Shown: positions 1-8,503 of the stretch, piece after piece | Layout of the letters: the number at the start of each line of letters is the position of its first letter | Position numbering within the stretch: position 1 is the stretch's first letter | Origin: Maribacter huludaoensis | GTDB lineage: Bacteria; Bacteroidota; Bacteroidia; Flavobacteriales; Flavobacteriaceae | Assembly: GCF_029350945.1 (NCBI RefSeq) | Contig: NZ_JARKMS010000001.1 | Span: 648,313 to 712,312 of the forward strand | Reading direction: 5' to 3' | DNA: 64,000 nt | The notes under the pieces: model-generated | Seen by the model: only the letters and a program-made list of their open reading frames with translations | Told to the model about the DNA's origin: nothing | Database searches by the model: none | Translations under genes and position numbers: made by a program

Positions 1-80
1 ATTTGTTTGAGCTTGAAGCTGAAAGGATTGTAGACCAAAAAATAAAATTAGTAAAAGGTAGCGCATACGTGGAATTTTAG
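1..80 (+). CDS. 3' end of an unidentified gene cut by the window edge
   Basis: Frame 3 is open from the window edge to a TAG at 78-80. It encodes about 25 residues rich in Glu, Lys and Val that read like the C-terminus of a soluble protein. The fragment is too short to assign to a family. It would converge with the receiver gene that ends at 139. A random open stretch of this length is possible, so this is tentative. Confidence 0.35.
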   Translation, partial: LFELEAERIVDQKIKLVKGSAYVEF

Positions 81-138
81 CTAAAGATAATGAAGCTAAT
101 TCTTGTATGTACTCAAAATAATAACAGAAAAAGTGTTT

Positions 139-549
139 TTATATGGTTTGATTTTGTTCAAACTTAGCTTTTATACTGTCCTTTATTCCTTTTAATAGAA
201 ACTCGGTAATTGGTTTGGTAACAAAATCGGCAACTAAAGGTTTTTTCTTAAGTCTATCTATATCTTGTTGGTATGCTGAGGAAGTGAGAACAAAAACCAT
301 ACAATTGTTTGTAGAGGCAAACGTTTCTAGTTGATCCATAAATTCCCAACCGTTCATTACAGGCATATTAAGGTCTAGAAAAATAATGTAGTTTTTGTCA
401 TTGGAATATTCATTGTTCAAATACTCTATAGCAGGTTTTCCATTGGTGAAATTAATGGTCTCCCCTTTTAACTGGGCATGCTTAATGCCTTTTTCAAGTA
501 AAAAAGTAAATATAGGGTCGTCCTCAATTAGTAATATTTGGTAATTCAT
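139..549 (-). CDS. Stand-alone response regulator receiver domain (CheY/Rcp1-like)
   Basis: This 136-residue protein is a receiver domain and nothing else. The acidic pocket is D10/D11, the phospho-acceptor is D59 in FLDLNMP, the switch Thr is T89 in VLTSS, and the conserved Lys is K112 in the TKP motif. There is no DNA-binding or enzymatic output domain, so it should act by protein-protein contact or as a phosphorelay shuttle. Its ATG overlaps the stop of the PAS sensor gene upstream (ATGA overlap at 546-549), so the two are almost certainly co-translated partners. The domain call is secure; the downstream target is unknown. Confidence 0.93.
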   Translation of the reverse strand: MNYQILLIEDDPIFTFLLEKGIKHAQLKGETINFTNGKPAIEYLNNEYSNDKNYIIFLDLNMPVMNGWEFMDQLETFASTNNCMVFVLTSSAYQQDIDRLKKKPLVADFVTKPITEFLLKGIKDSIKAKFEQNQTI

Positions 550-3200
550 TTTATATCTTCTATATCAATCGCATTAATAGTATTTTCAACAATATCTTTT
601 ATAACATGATCAATTTCATCTGCCGAAGTGATTATAAAGTTAAGAATTTGTTCTCTTTCTTCGGGTTTTAATTTCTCTTTATCATCCCTTAATAAATCTA
701 CCAAGCCCATTAATCTAGCAACAGGAGCCCTTACAATATGAGACTGGGTCCAAGCAATTTTTTTGAGTTGGGCATTTTGTTCTTCTATGGCATTTAAGTG
801 TTGCACCTTTGTAGTAACGTCTTTAGAATTAATTACGATACCTTTTATGGTAGGTTCATCGAACTTGTTTGTAATGGCGGTTTCTAGCCAAACGTAATGA
901 CCGGCGCCATGTCTAAATCTAAATGGTTTAATATTTACCTGTGATACCTCTAAGATTTTCATGAATTCATTGTAAACGGTATCATAATCATCTGGATGAA
1001 TATAATCGAAAGCACTAGTGCCAACAAACTCTTCTGGTGTAATCTCCAATACTCTTGTAGAAGTTGGGCTTGCATAGGAGAAAATAGCATTTTTATCAGC
1101 AATACAGATCATATCGCTGCCTTCCTGTACTAAAGTTTTATATCTACGTTCACTTTGTATTAATTGCTCTTTCGCATTTTTAGTTTCATTGATATCTCTA
1201 GAGGTTATAATGACACCTTGTATTGAAGGTTCGTGTAATTGGTTGGATACATTGGCTACAAACCACCGCCATTCGCCAAATTTATTTTTAAATCTAAACG
1301 GTTCGATCTTTATAGAATCATTTTGGGTAATTTGGTTGAACTTTGTTTTTACACGCTCTAAATCATCTGGATGTATGTAGTCAAAAGCGTTTTGTCCTTC
1401 AAATTCTTCAGGGCTTATTTGAATGACCTTCGTTGAACTTGGGCTTACATATTTAAAGTTGGCATCTGCATCTAGTATACTAATGATATCACTACTCTCT
1501 TGTACCAGAGTTTTAAATCTGCGTTCACTGTTTTCTAATTGAAGTTCGGCTTTTTTCTTTTCGGTATTATCTCTAGAAATACAATAGTAAACACGATCTT
1601 TCTCGTCCCAATTAGATGACCACAACATGGGTACGGTATGACCGTCTTTATGAACGTATCTATTTTCAAAATTTACTACTTTGTTTCCTGACAATACAGA
1701 TTCGGCATTTTTTTCTGTAGAAATTATGTCTTCTTCATAGATTAGTTCAGTATATCTGGTACCTATTATATCTTTTGGTGCATATCCCCAAATATCTTCA
1801 ACGGCCTTGTTTATGCTTATAAAGTACCCTTCCTCATCAAGGGTGCAGATAATATCTAAAGAAGTATCCATAATTTTTTGCATCTCTTCCTTTGCACTTA
1901 ACAGTACTTGTTGAGATAAAATTTCTGAAGTTATGTCTTTAGAAAAACAGGTTATACCAATTGCTTCACCATCTTTATTATACATTAGGTCAAAGGAAGT
2001 TAGGCCATATGTGGTCCAAAATTTACTGGGGTCTTGTATTTTCTGTTTTACGGAAAATCTTCCAGTGCTAAGTGCTCTTTTGTAATATTCTTTCCATTTA
2101 TCGGTTACTTGTTGTGGCACGGCATCAGAAAATACAGGGTCGCCTTCCTTAAAGGGTTGTCCTTGAATTTTCTCAACTAAATCGTGAAAGGCGGTATTGG
2201 CGGTAATTAGATTAAAATCCAGATCAATGGACCACATTAAGTCGCGTGAACTATTGATCATTGCATCTAGATTGTTTTTTACCCTTTGAAGCTCTGCGGC
2301 AAAAGTTTTCTTTTCGGTAACATCTTGTATGGTTCCATACATTAACAAAGGTTGCTTGTCTTCACTCCATTCTAGTACCTTGCCCTCTTCATAAATCCAT
2401 TTGTACTTGCCATTTTTAAGTAGTAATCTGTACTGTACATTACAACCATTTGAAGGGTAGTTTAGGCAATCATGCATTTTTTTCTTTACCTCGGGCAGAT
2501 CATCTGGGTGAATACGGCTAAACCAATCTTCGGTCTTAAAACCTTTTAGCGCATTCTTGTCCAAATCAAAGATTTGCAGACCTTGTTCGTTCAAGGTAAG
2601 GCTGTCATTGGCAAGATTTCGTTCCCAAATACCAATACCGGTCGCAGAAACAATATTATCCAATAATTTACCTTTTCTTTCTAGGTCTAACTTTTGGTCT
2701 AATTCTAATTTTTTTGCTTTTCGTAATTCAAATAAATGCACCACTTGCTTGGCCAAAGTCTTAAGCCCATCAATTTGTGTGTCATCTAATTGTCTCACTT
2801 TTGTATCAAGAACACATAAGGTGCCTAGACGGTGACCGTCTGGAGAGGTTAGCGAAGCACCGGTATAAAATCTAATACCTGGATCATTTTTAACTATAGA
2901 GAAATTTTTAAATCGATCGTCATTTTCGGCATTTTCTACTGTTAAAAGGTCTACGTCATCATTAATAATATATTTACAAAAAGAATTACTTAACGGAGTT
3001 TCGTTATAGTCTACACCAAAATGAGATTTAAAAAATTGTCTTTTATCGTCAACTAAAGAAATTAGGCTAATAGGTACATTGCAGATGCTGGCCGCCAATG
3101 ACGTAATTTCATCATAGATTGCCTCATGGTTAGTATCCATAACATCAAATGACATTAGTGCCTTTAATCTATTCGTATCTAAAATATTACTCCCTTTCAT
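546..3200 (-). CDS. GAF/multi-PAS sensor protein ending in a DHp-like helix, without an ATPase domain
   Basis: This is an 884-residue cytoplasmic sensor. Residues ~20-160 are a GAF domain. About five PAS/PAC units follow between ~180 and ~805, recognisable by repeated HPDD motifs and by I-x-D-x-T/N-E endings. The last ~70 residues form a DHp-like hairpin with a candidate phospho-acceptor His821 in QSHIVRAP, a variant of the usual SHxLRxPL. The protein stops there: no N, G1, F or G2 boxes of a HATPase domain follow. It therefore cannot autophosphorylate by the standard route and may take phosphate from another kinase or act as a His phosphotransfer scaffold for the overlapping receiver gene. 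There are no membrane segments or signal peptide. A frameshifted ATPase domain is excluded because the receiver gene begins at once. Confidence 0.88.
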   Translation of the reverse strand: MKGSNILDTNRLKALMSFDVMDTNHEAIYDEITSLAASICNVPISLISLVDDKRQFFKSHFGVDYNETPLSNSFCKYIINDDVDLLTVENAENDDRFKNFSIVKNDPGIRFYTGASLTSPDGHRLGTLCVLDTKVRQLDDTQIDGLKTLAKQVVHLFELRKAKKLELDQKLDLERKGKLLDNIVSATGIGIWERNLANDSLTLNEQGLQIFDLDKNALKGFKTEDWFSRIHPDDLPEVKKKMHDCLNYPSNGCNVQYRLLLKNGKYKWIYEEGKVLEWSEDKQPLLMYGTIQDVTEKKTFAAELQRVKNNLDAMINSSRDLMWSIDLDFNLITANTAFHDLVEKIQGQPFKEGDPVFSDAVPQQVTDKWKEYYKRALSTGRFSVKQKIQDPSKFWTTYGLTSFDLMYNKDGEAIGITCFSKDITSEILSQQVLLSAKEEMQKIMDTSLDIICTLDEEGYFISINKAVEDIWGYAPKDIIGTRYTELIYEEDIISTEKNAESVLSGNKVVNFENRYVHKDGHTVPMLWSSNWDEKDRVYYCISRDNTEKKKAELQLENSERRFKTLVQESSDIISILDADANFKYVSPSSTKVIQISPEEFEGQNAFDYIHPDDLERVKTKFNQITQNDSIKIEPFRFKNKFGEWRWFVANVSNQLHEPSIQGVIITSRDINETKNAKEQLIQSERRYKTLVQEGSDMICIADKNAIFSYASPTSTRVLEITPEEFVGTSAFDYIHPDDYDTVYNEFMKILEVSQVNIKPFRFRHGAGHYVWLETAITNKFDEPTIKGIVINSKDVTTKVQHLNAIEEQNAQLKKIAWTQSHIVRAPVARLMGLVDLLRDDKEKLKPEEREQILNFIITSADEIDHVIKDIVENTINAIDIEDIK

Positions 3201-3265
3201 CTTATCCCTATAAAAAGATATTCACTTAATCTAATACTTTAATATTAAAGTAAGAAATTTCTTCA

Positions 3266-3325
3266 AAAAAAAGAGGCAAAAATAAGGTGTAAGTTTGAAT
3301 TATACTTACAAAAACCTCTTTTTTT
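3266..3325 (-). promoter_or_regulatory. Nested hairpin with U-run in the leader of the PAS sensor operon
   Basis: An 11-bp outer stem pairs 3266-3276 (A-run plus GAGG) with 3315-3325 (CCTC plus T-run). A perfect 7-bp inner stem pairs TGTAAGT at 3288-3294 with ACTTACA at 3304-3310. Read on the minus strand the stem is followed by about eight U residues some 65 nt before the sensor start codon, which looks like an intrinsic terminator or attenuator. On the plus strand it also ends in a U-run. Its function is inferred only. Confidence 0.45.
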
Positions 3326-3496
3326 AATGCTTTTTAAGATATTTTTTGTTCTATAACTGCTTATTTTTCAGGTTAATAAATTATTATTTTTCATAAACTG
3401 TTAAGAATTTATGAAGTTACCATAATTAATGCGGTAAACCGATAGCAAAAATTTTAGGAAATCGTTAAATAGATTAGAATCGTTTCATAGAAAAGC

Positions 3497-3504
3497 TATT
3501 TTTG
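3497..3504 (+). promoter_or_regulatory. Bacteroidota -7 promoter box for bioF
   Basis: TATTTTTG matches the TAnnTTTG consensus of the Bacteroidota primary sigma factor. It lies only 4 nt before the bioF ATG at 3509, so the transcript would start at or within a few nt of the start codon, making a leaderless or nearly leaderless mRNA. No good TTTG -33 box was found. Confidence 0.45.
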
Positions 3505-3508
3505 TTCC

Positions 3509-4666
3509 ATGAACCAATTCCCTGAAAAATTACAACGTGCTTTGGCTGCTCGTAAAAGAGAAAAGACCTTTCGTTCCCTACAAACTTTAGATGGTTTAAT
3601 TGATTTTCTTTCTAATGATTATTTAGGTTTTGCAACAAATGAAATTTTATTTTCAAAAACCTTTCAATTACTACTTACGGAGAATGTTGCATCAAACGGA
3701 TCTGGGGGTTCAAGGCTTCTGTCTGGCAATCACAAATTGTATAATACGTTAGAGCCATTGTTGTGTGATTTTTATAAATCTGAAGCAGCTTTGGTCTTTA
3801 ATTCCGGCTATGATGCCAACATGGGGTTGTTCAGTGCCTTGCCGCAAAGAGGAGACTTGGTATTTTATGATGAATATGTACATGCCAGTATAAGAGAGGG
3901 TATACGAATGAGTCATGCAAAGTCTTATAGTTTTTCTCATAATGATTTAGCAAGTTTAGAAAAGAAAGTAGCATTAAATGTATCTAGAAATGAACATGCT
4001 GATAGTGCCGTATATATTGTAACTGAAAGTGTTTTTTCAATGGATGGCGATACGCCACCTTTAAAAGCTTTTGCAAAGTTTGCCAAAACTAACGGCTACC
4101 ACCTAATTGTAGATGAAGCCCATGCCGTTGGTGTATTGGGTAAGAACGGCGCAGGATTAATACCGGAATTAAAACTAGAGAAAGAGGTTTTTGCAAGAAC
4201 GGTAACTTTTGGGAAGGCATTTGGTTGCCATGGGGCGGCAGTACTTGGTTCCAAAAATTTAAAAGATTACTTGGTAAATTTTGCCAAGCCGTTAATTTAT
4301 ACTACCGCATTAACACCACATACACTGGCAACGATAATTACGGCCCATGAATATATTGGCGAACTAGGAAAAGAACCTAACGCGTCGTTAAAAAGAAATA
4401 TAGATTTTTTTAAAAAACAATTGACCATACATAAAATAAAAGAACATTTTATACCTAGCGATACGGCTATACAGGGTTGCATTATACCAGGTTCAAAAAT
4501 GGCAAAAGAAGTTTCTAAAAAACTGATCGATAAAGGCTTTAATATTAAGGCTATACTTTCGCCTACGGTACCGGATGGTCAAGAGCGCTTAAGGATATGT
4601 CTACATAGTTTTAATTCTACAGAAGAAATAGGGTTATTGGTAAAATTATTAGCTAGTTTTATTTAA
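3509..4666 (+). CDS. bioF: 8-amino-7-oxononanoate synthase (BioF)
   Basis: PLP-dependent alpha-oxoamine synthase that condenses pimeloyl-ACP or -CoA with L-alanine to give 8-amino-7-oxononanoate, the first committed step of biotin ring assembly. The 385 residues match the family length. The Schiff-base lysine is K236 in TFGKAFG. The cofactor-binding DEAHAVG motif and the GSGGSRLLSGN substrate loop are intact. It opens a forward run with a DUF2007 gene 6 bp downstream and then bioD. Paralogs such as 2-amino-3-ketobutyrate CoA ligase look similar, but the presence of bioD, bioA and bioB settles the role. Confidence 0.95.
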   Translation: MNQFPEKLQRALAARKREKTFRSLQTLDGLIDFLSNDYLGFATNEILFSKTFQLLLTENVASNGSGGSRLLSGNHKLYNTLEPLLCDFYKSEAALVFNSGYDANMGLFSALPQRGDLVFYDEYVHASIREGIRMSHAKSYSFSHNDLASLEKKVALNVSRNEHADSAVYIVTESVFSMDGDTPPLKAFAKFAKTNGYHLIVDEAHAVGVLGKNGAGLIPELKLEKEVFARTVTFGKAFGCHGAAVLGSKNLKDYLVNFAKPLIYTTALTPHTLATIITAHEYIGELGKEPNASLKRNIDFFKKQLTIHKIKEHFIPSDTAIQGCIIPGSKMAKEVSKKLIDKGFNIKAILSPTVPDGQERLRICLHSFNSTEEIGLLVKLLASFI

Positions 4667-4672
4667 ACAAGT

Positions 4673-5062
4673 ATGGAAGATAAGTTTTATCAGTTGGCTT
4701 CTTTTGAATATGTTGCCGATGTGCAGATCGTAAAAGGAAAATTGGAGTCTGAAGGCATACCAGTGTTTCTTAGGGATGAAAACACCCTAAACTCTGACCC
4801 TTTAATTAGTAATGCCATTGGCGGGGTAAAATTGCAGGTGTATACTAAAGATAAAGAAAGAGCCATTGCCATTTATAACGAGATCAGGGCTTATGCAGTA
4901 GATGATAATGGAAATGCCGTTGTTTGTCCTAATTGTAAGGCTCAAAAATCAGAGCCATATTATAACAGCACAGGATTATTTTATAAACTTTTTCCATTTT
5001 TTGAAAAAAGAAAATATAAGTGCCTAAATTGTGGTATGATCACTAATTCAAAGATAGAATAG
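4673..5062 (+). CDS. DUF2007 protein with C-terminal zinc ribbon
   Basis: This 129-residue cytoplasmic protein has two parts. Residues ~1-75 form a DUF2007 domain (putative signal-transducing, PII-like fold), with a segment that starts at VQIVKGKLESEGIP and runs to the ERAIAIYNEI helix. Residues ~88-129 carry two CxxC pairs (CPNC and CLNC), a probable zinc ribbon. It sits 6 bp after bioF and 1 bp before bioD, so it is transcribed with them. The family has no established reaction and a part in biotin synthesis is only suggested by position. Confidence 0.8.
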   Translation: MEDKFYQLASFEYVADVQIVKGKLESEGIPVFLRDENTLNSDPLISNAIGGVKLQVYTKDKERAIAIYNEIRAYAVDDNGNAVVCPNCKAQKSEPYYNSTGLFYKLFPFFEKRKYKCLNCGMITNSKIE

Positions 5063-5063
5063 C

Positions 5064-5681
5064 ATGCAAAAGATATTTGTGACCGGAATTTCAACAGAGG
5101 TAGGTAAAACAATTGCCTCGGCAATTTTTACGGAAGCTTTACAAGCAGATTATTGGAAGCCTGTACAGGCGGGTGATCTGGATAATACCGATACCGATAA
5201 GGTAAAAAGGTTGATCTCTAATGATAAATCTAAATTTCACGACAGTAGTTATAATCTTAAAGCGGCTATGAGTCCGCATGCTGCGGCTGAAATAGAAGGT
5301 ATTAAAATTGACAGATTTCATATCAATGAGCCACAAACAGATAATCATTTAATTATTGAAGGTTCCGGTGGTATTTTGGTTCCCTTAAACGATGAAGATA
5401 CCATGTTCGATATTATTATGCCCGATTATAAAGTAGTTGTCGTTTCTAGAAATTATTTAGGGAGTATAAATCATTCACTTCTTACTATTAAATGGTTGTT
5501 GCAAAAGGGGTATGAAGTTTCGGTCTTGTTCAGTGGAGAGGCCAACCCGCATACCGAGAACATTATACTCCACAAAACGGGAGTATCCTTAATCGGGAGA
5601 ATAGACGAAGAGAAAAAATTTACCAAAGAAGTGATTAAAAAATATGCCAATAAGTTTCAGGGAATATTGAAAACTTTATAG
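5064..5681 (+). CDS. bioD: Dethiobiotin synthetase (BioD)
   Basis: ATP-dependent carboxylase that closes the ureido ring of 7,8-diaminononanoate to dethiobiotin. The P-loop is in GISTEVGKT with G8, G14, K15 and T16, close to the first residues as in all BioD. The GSGG motif is in IEGSGGILVP. At 205 residues it is slightly short for the family but complete. It begins 1 bp after the DUF2007 gene, so it belongs to the bioF transcript. Its last 6 bp overlap the 3' end of the convergent membrane protein gene. Confidence 0.94.
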   Translation: MQKIFVTGISTEVGKTIASAIFTEALQADYWKPVQAGDLDNTDTDKVKRLISNDKSKFHDSSYNLKAAMSPHAAAEIEGIKIDRFHINEPQTDNHLIIEGSGGILVPLNDEDTMFDIIMPDYKVVVVSRNYLGSINHSLLTIKWLLQKGYEVSVLFSGEANPHTENIILHKTGVSLIGRIDEEKKFTKEVIKKYANKFQGILKTL

Positions 5682-7157
5682 GCGTTGTAGAATATCGGCA
5701 TTATCTACCGTAGTAATTACCTTGTAATATTTAGCTAAATAGGCGTCAATATATTCGTTTTCGTTAATTTCCTTTTTATCGAAAATTCGTTTTCCTTTTC
5801 TAATAACAACTGTTTGGGGCCGTAATTCATGCATGATATACTTAATTTCTTCAACAGAGTTTTTTCTAGGGTTGCCGTAGAAAGTAAATAGTTCATCTCT
5901 ACAAATGTTACTTGGGTGTGTAGAAGCGGTAGTAGGTGGTAAGGTATCTAAATTCCAATACCCAATATGGTACTCAAAAAACACAATGTTTTTAGTGTCT
6001 AGCCCATGGTCCAATATATATTGCGGTACGGTAAAACCTTCACCATTGAAAAAGGTACCTTTTTTGTAGATGTTCTTTGCAACGTTTATATATTCCAAAT
6101 AGCTTTCAGCAGGAATCAATACTACAATAAAAGCCAAGTACATAGGTAGTTTTGGTTTGTACTGTTGTATTATGCTATAGATGACTATACCAACTAGAAT
6201 AAGTAACATTGGGTGTAATTGAATAAGGTAATGACCGTTTATTCTACCACCTTTTGCGAAAGAGAATAATACCCCAATTACAGCTGTTACCAACAATTGA
6301 ACGGTTTTATTCTTAAAATCTAGCCTTATGCTTTTATAGGCATATACCAGAAAGAGTGCCGTAATTACAAAAATAGGAGCTAACTTAAATATAGAATGCC
6401 TTCTTGCTCCTGTATATTCCAGTGGTGCCAATACTACGGAATACCACCAAATATAGGTTTGGTCGGTCAAGTAGTATGGTATAATGGTCGCTATAATTAC
6501 TGCTATTACTCCTACGGCAAATACAGTAACATGAAGGAGTGATATGTTTTCTTTTTTAAAAATAGACGCATAGGTCAAGAACATGCCCATAAATAGAATT
6601 GGGAAGGCCATGTTCAATTTTACCATAACCGTAGCGCCCATTAAAAGTCCGGCCAATAAAAAGTAACCTAGAGAGTTTTTAGTTTGTAAAAGATAAATGG
6701 CCGGCACAAAAAGCGCAATACAAATATGTTCTGACATTACCCCTTGTAGGCTACCAAATAAGCTTAGTAGAAAAATACAGCATATGCCTACCGCAATAGA
6801 AGCATTTTTAGAAATTATGCTTACTGCAATCCTATAGGTAAAATATGCGGTAATGCCCACAAGTAGAACACCTGCAAATCTAATGGCGATAAAACTTTTA
6901 CCGAAAATAGAGATGATAGAGGCAAAGAATGCAAAGGTCAACGGTGGTTTTAAGTCCCATAATTGTGTGTACGGTAGAAAACCATTTGCCCAAGATTGAC
7001 CTAAAAGAATAAAGGTACTTTCATCGCGATCAATGTAGTCTCTAAAGAAAAATGGAAAACGTATAAAAAAGGTAAGTATCGATAAAACGATAAATACCGT
7101 ACTATTTTTCATTTCGGAGAAATTTAAAAATGCTTTTTCGTTTCTTTTTGGGGGCAT
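5676..7157 (-). CDS. GT-C type (family 39/ArnT-like) membrane glycosyltransferase
   Basis: A 493-residue polytopic protein with roughly ten or more hydrophobic segments starting near residue 17. The first periplasmic loop has the acidic DRDE motif followed by LKPPL, typical of GT-C transferases that use polyprenyl-phosphate sugars (ArnT, PMT, GT39 families). A soluble C-terminal portion (~residues 375-493) follows the last membrane helix. The acceptor and sugar cannot be told from sequence. It is on the opposite strand inside the biotin cluster and splits bioD from bioA; no biotin role is implied. Confidence 0.78.
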   Translation of the reverse strand: MPPKRNEKAFLNFSEMKNSTVFIVLSILTFFIRFPFFFRDYIDRDESTFILLGQSWANGFLPYTQLWDLKPPLTFAFFASIISIFGKSFIAIRFAGVLLVGITAYFTYRIAVSIISKNASIAVGICCIFLLSLFGSLQGVMSEHICIALFVPAIYLLQTKNSLGYFLLAGLLMGATVMVKLNMAFPILFMGMFLTYASIFKKENISLLHVTVFAVGVIAVIIATIIPYYLTDQTYIWWYSVVLAPLEYTGARRHSIFKLAPIFVITALFLVYAYKSIRLDFKNKTVQLLVTAVIGVLFSFAKGGRINGHYLIQLHPMLLILVGIVIYSIIQQYKPKLPMYLAFIVVLIPAESYLEYINVAKNIYKKGTFFNGEGFTVPQYILDHGLDTKNIVFFEYHIGYWNLDTLPPTTASTHPSNICRDELFTFYGNPRKNSVEEIKYIMHELRPQTVVIRKGKRIFDKKEINENEYIDAYLAKYYKVITTVDNADILQRL

Positions 7158-7220
7158 CTAATTATTGAAGTTTATTTCCCGATCTTTGCAAGATAGATAA
7201 AATGAAGAATTATAAATTCT

Positions 7221-8495
7221 ATGAAAGAGGAAAATCTATCTAGTCGTGATAAAAAATTTTTATGGCATCCATTGACCCAACATAAGTTGGGTAAGCCGCA
7301 GTTACCCATAACCAGGGCAAAAGGTGCTTTGTTGTTTGATGAGGAGGGAAAAGAATATATTGACGGTATAGCATCTTGGTATACCGTAATGTACGGTCAT
7401 GCAAATGAAACCATTATTTCGGCATTGACCCAACAGATGCAAACTTTAGATTTCGTTATGTTCAGTGGTCTTACGCACGAACCTGCAATAGCATTGTCAG
7501 AGAAATTAATGGAAATATTACCAAGTAACCAGGCTAAGATTTTCTTTAATGACAACGGTTCAACGGCTATAGAAGCGGCAATAAAAATGGCCTTACAGTA
7601 TTTTCATAATAACGGTGAAAAGAGAGATACCTTAATAGCTTTTGAAGATGGTTTTCATGGCGATACCTTTGGGGCTATGAGTGCATCTGGCTTGTCATCT
7701 TACAATGGTCCGTTTGAAGATTTCTTGTTAAAGGTGGTGCGAATTCCTGTTCCACAAGAAGATAATTTAAAGGAGGTTAAAAGTAAGCTTTCTCAAATTT
7801 TGGATGAAAACGAGTGCGCAGCTTTTGTATTTGAACCTTTAGTACAAGGTGCTGCCGGAATGAAATTTCATTCTGCAAAAGGATTAGATGCTTTAATAGG
7901 TCTTTGTCAAGAATATGAGGTTTTATGTATTGCCGATGAAATAATGACAGGTTTTGGTAAAACAGGAAAGAATTTTGCTTCTGATAATTTAATGAACAAG
8001 CCAGACATAATTTGCTTGAGCAAGGCGTTGACGGCAGGTATGTTTCCTTTGAGCATTACCAGTTGTTCGCAAAAAATATACAATCGTTTTCTTAGTGATG
8101 AGGTTCATAAAGGCTTTTTCCATGCCCATACGTACAGCGCCCATCCCTTAGGTTGTGCTGCGGCATTGACAGGTATTGAGTTATTGAATTCTCCGGAAAT
8201 TTCAGAAAGAAGAGATTATATAGCAAAAGCTCATTGTTCATTTTTAGATAAAATCAAAAATCATGTAAAAGTGAAAGAGGCTAGAACAATTGGTGTCATT
8301 TTGGCCATTGATCTACAAATAGAAATGGAACGTTATGGTAGTTTACGTGATGAGCTTTATAATTTCTTTTTACAAAGAGGAGTTTTGTTAAGGCCATTGG
8401 GCAATACGGTGTATGTATTACCGCCTTACATTATTTCAAATAAAGAATTACAAAAAGTTTACGACACCATTACAGAGGCGTTAAATACATTTTAG
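7221..8495 (+). CDS. bioA: Adenosylmethionine--8-amino-7-oxononanoate aminotransferase (BioA)
   Basis: Class III PLP aminotransferase that converts 8-amino-7-oxononanoate to 7,8-diaminononanoate with SAM as amino donor. It has 424 residues. K268 in LSKALTAG is the Schiff-base lysine, and ADEIMTGFGKTG is the conserved cofactor segment. The N-terminal WHPLTQH motif and the YGHAN segment are BioA hallmarks that separate it from other class III aminotransferases. It starts a second forward run, 63 bp from the start of the divergent GT-C gene, with the ketoacyl synthase 8 bp downstream. Confidence 0.94.
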   Translation: MKEENLSSRDKKFLWHPLTQHKLGKPQLPITRAKGALLFDEEGKEYIDGIASWYTVMYGHANETIISALTQQMQTLDFVMFSGLTHEPAIALSEKLMEILPSNQAKIFFNDNGSTAIEAAIKMALQYFHNNGEKRDTLIAFEDGFHGDTFGAMSASGLSSYNGPFEDFLLKVVRIPVPQEDNLKEVKSKLSQILDENECAAFVFEPLVQGAAGMKFHSAKGLDALIGLCQEYEVLCIADEIMTGFGKTGKNFASDNLMNKPDIICLSKALTAGMFPLSITSCSQKIYNRFLSDEVHKGFFHAHTYSAHPLGCAAALTGIELLNSPEISERRDYIAKAHCSFLDKIKNHVKVKEARTIGVILAIDLQIEMERYGSLRDELYNFFLQRGVLLRPLGNTVYVLPPYIISNKELQKVYDTITEALNTF

Positions 8496-8503
8496 TCAAG
8501 AAA

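Larger units (their letters stand above)
3201..3508. other. Divergent intergenic region between the PAS sensor operon and bioF
   Basis: This 308-bp AT-rich spacer has no credible ORF. It holds a nested hairpin (listed separately) in the presumed leader of the sensor operon and the bioF -7 box at its right edge. I see nothing else in it. Confidence 0.7.
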
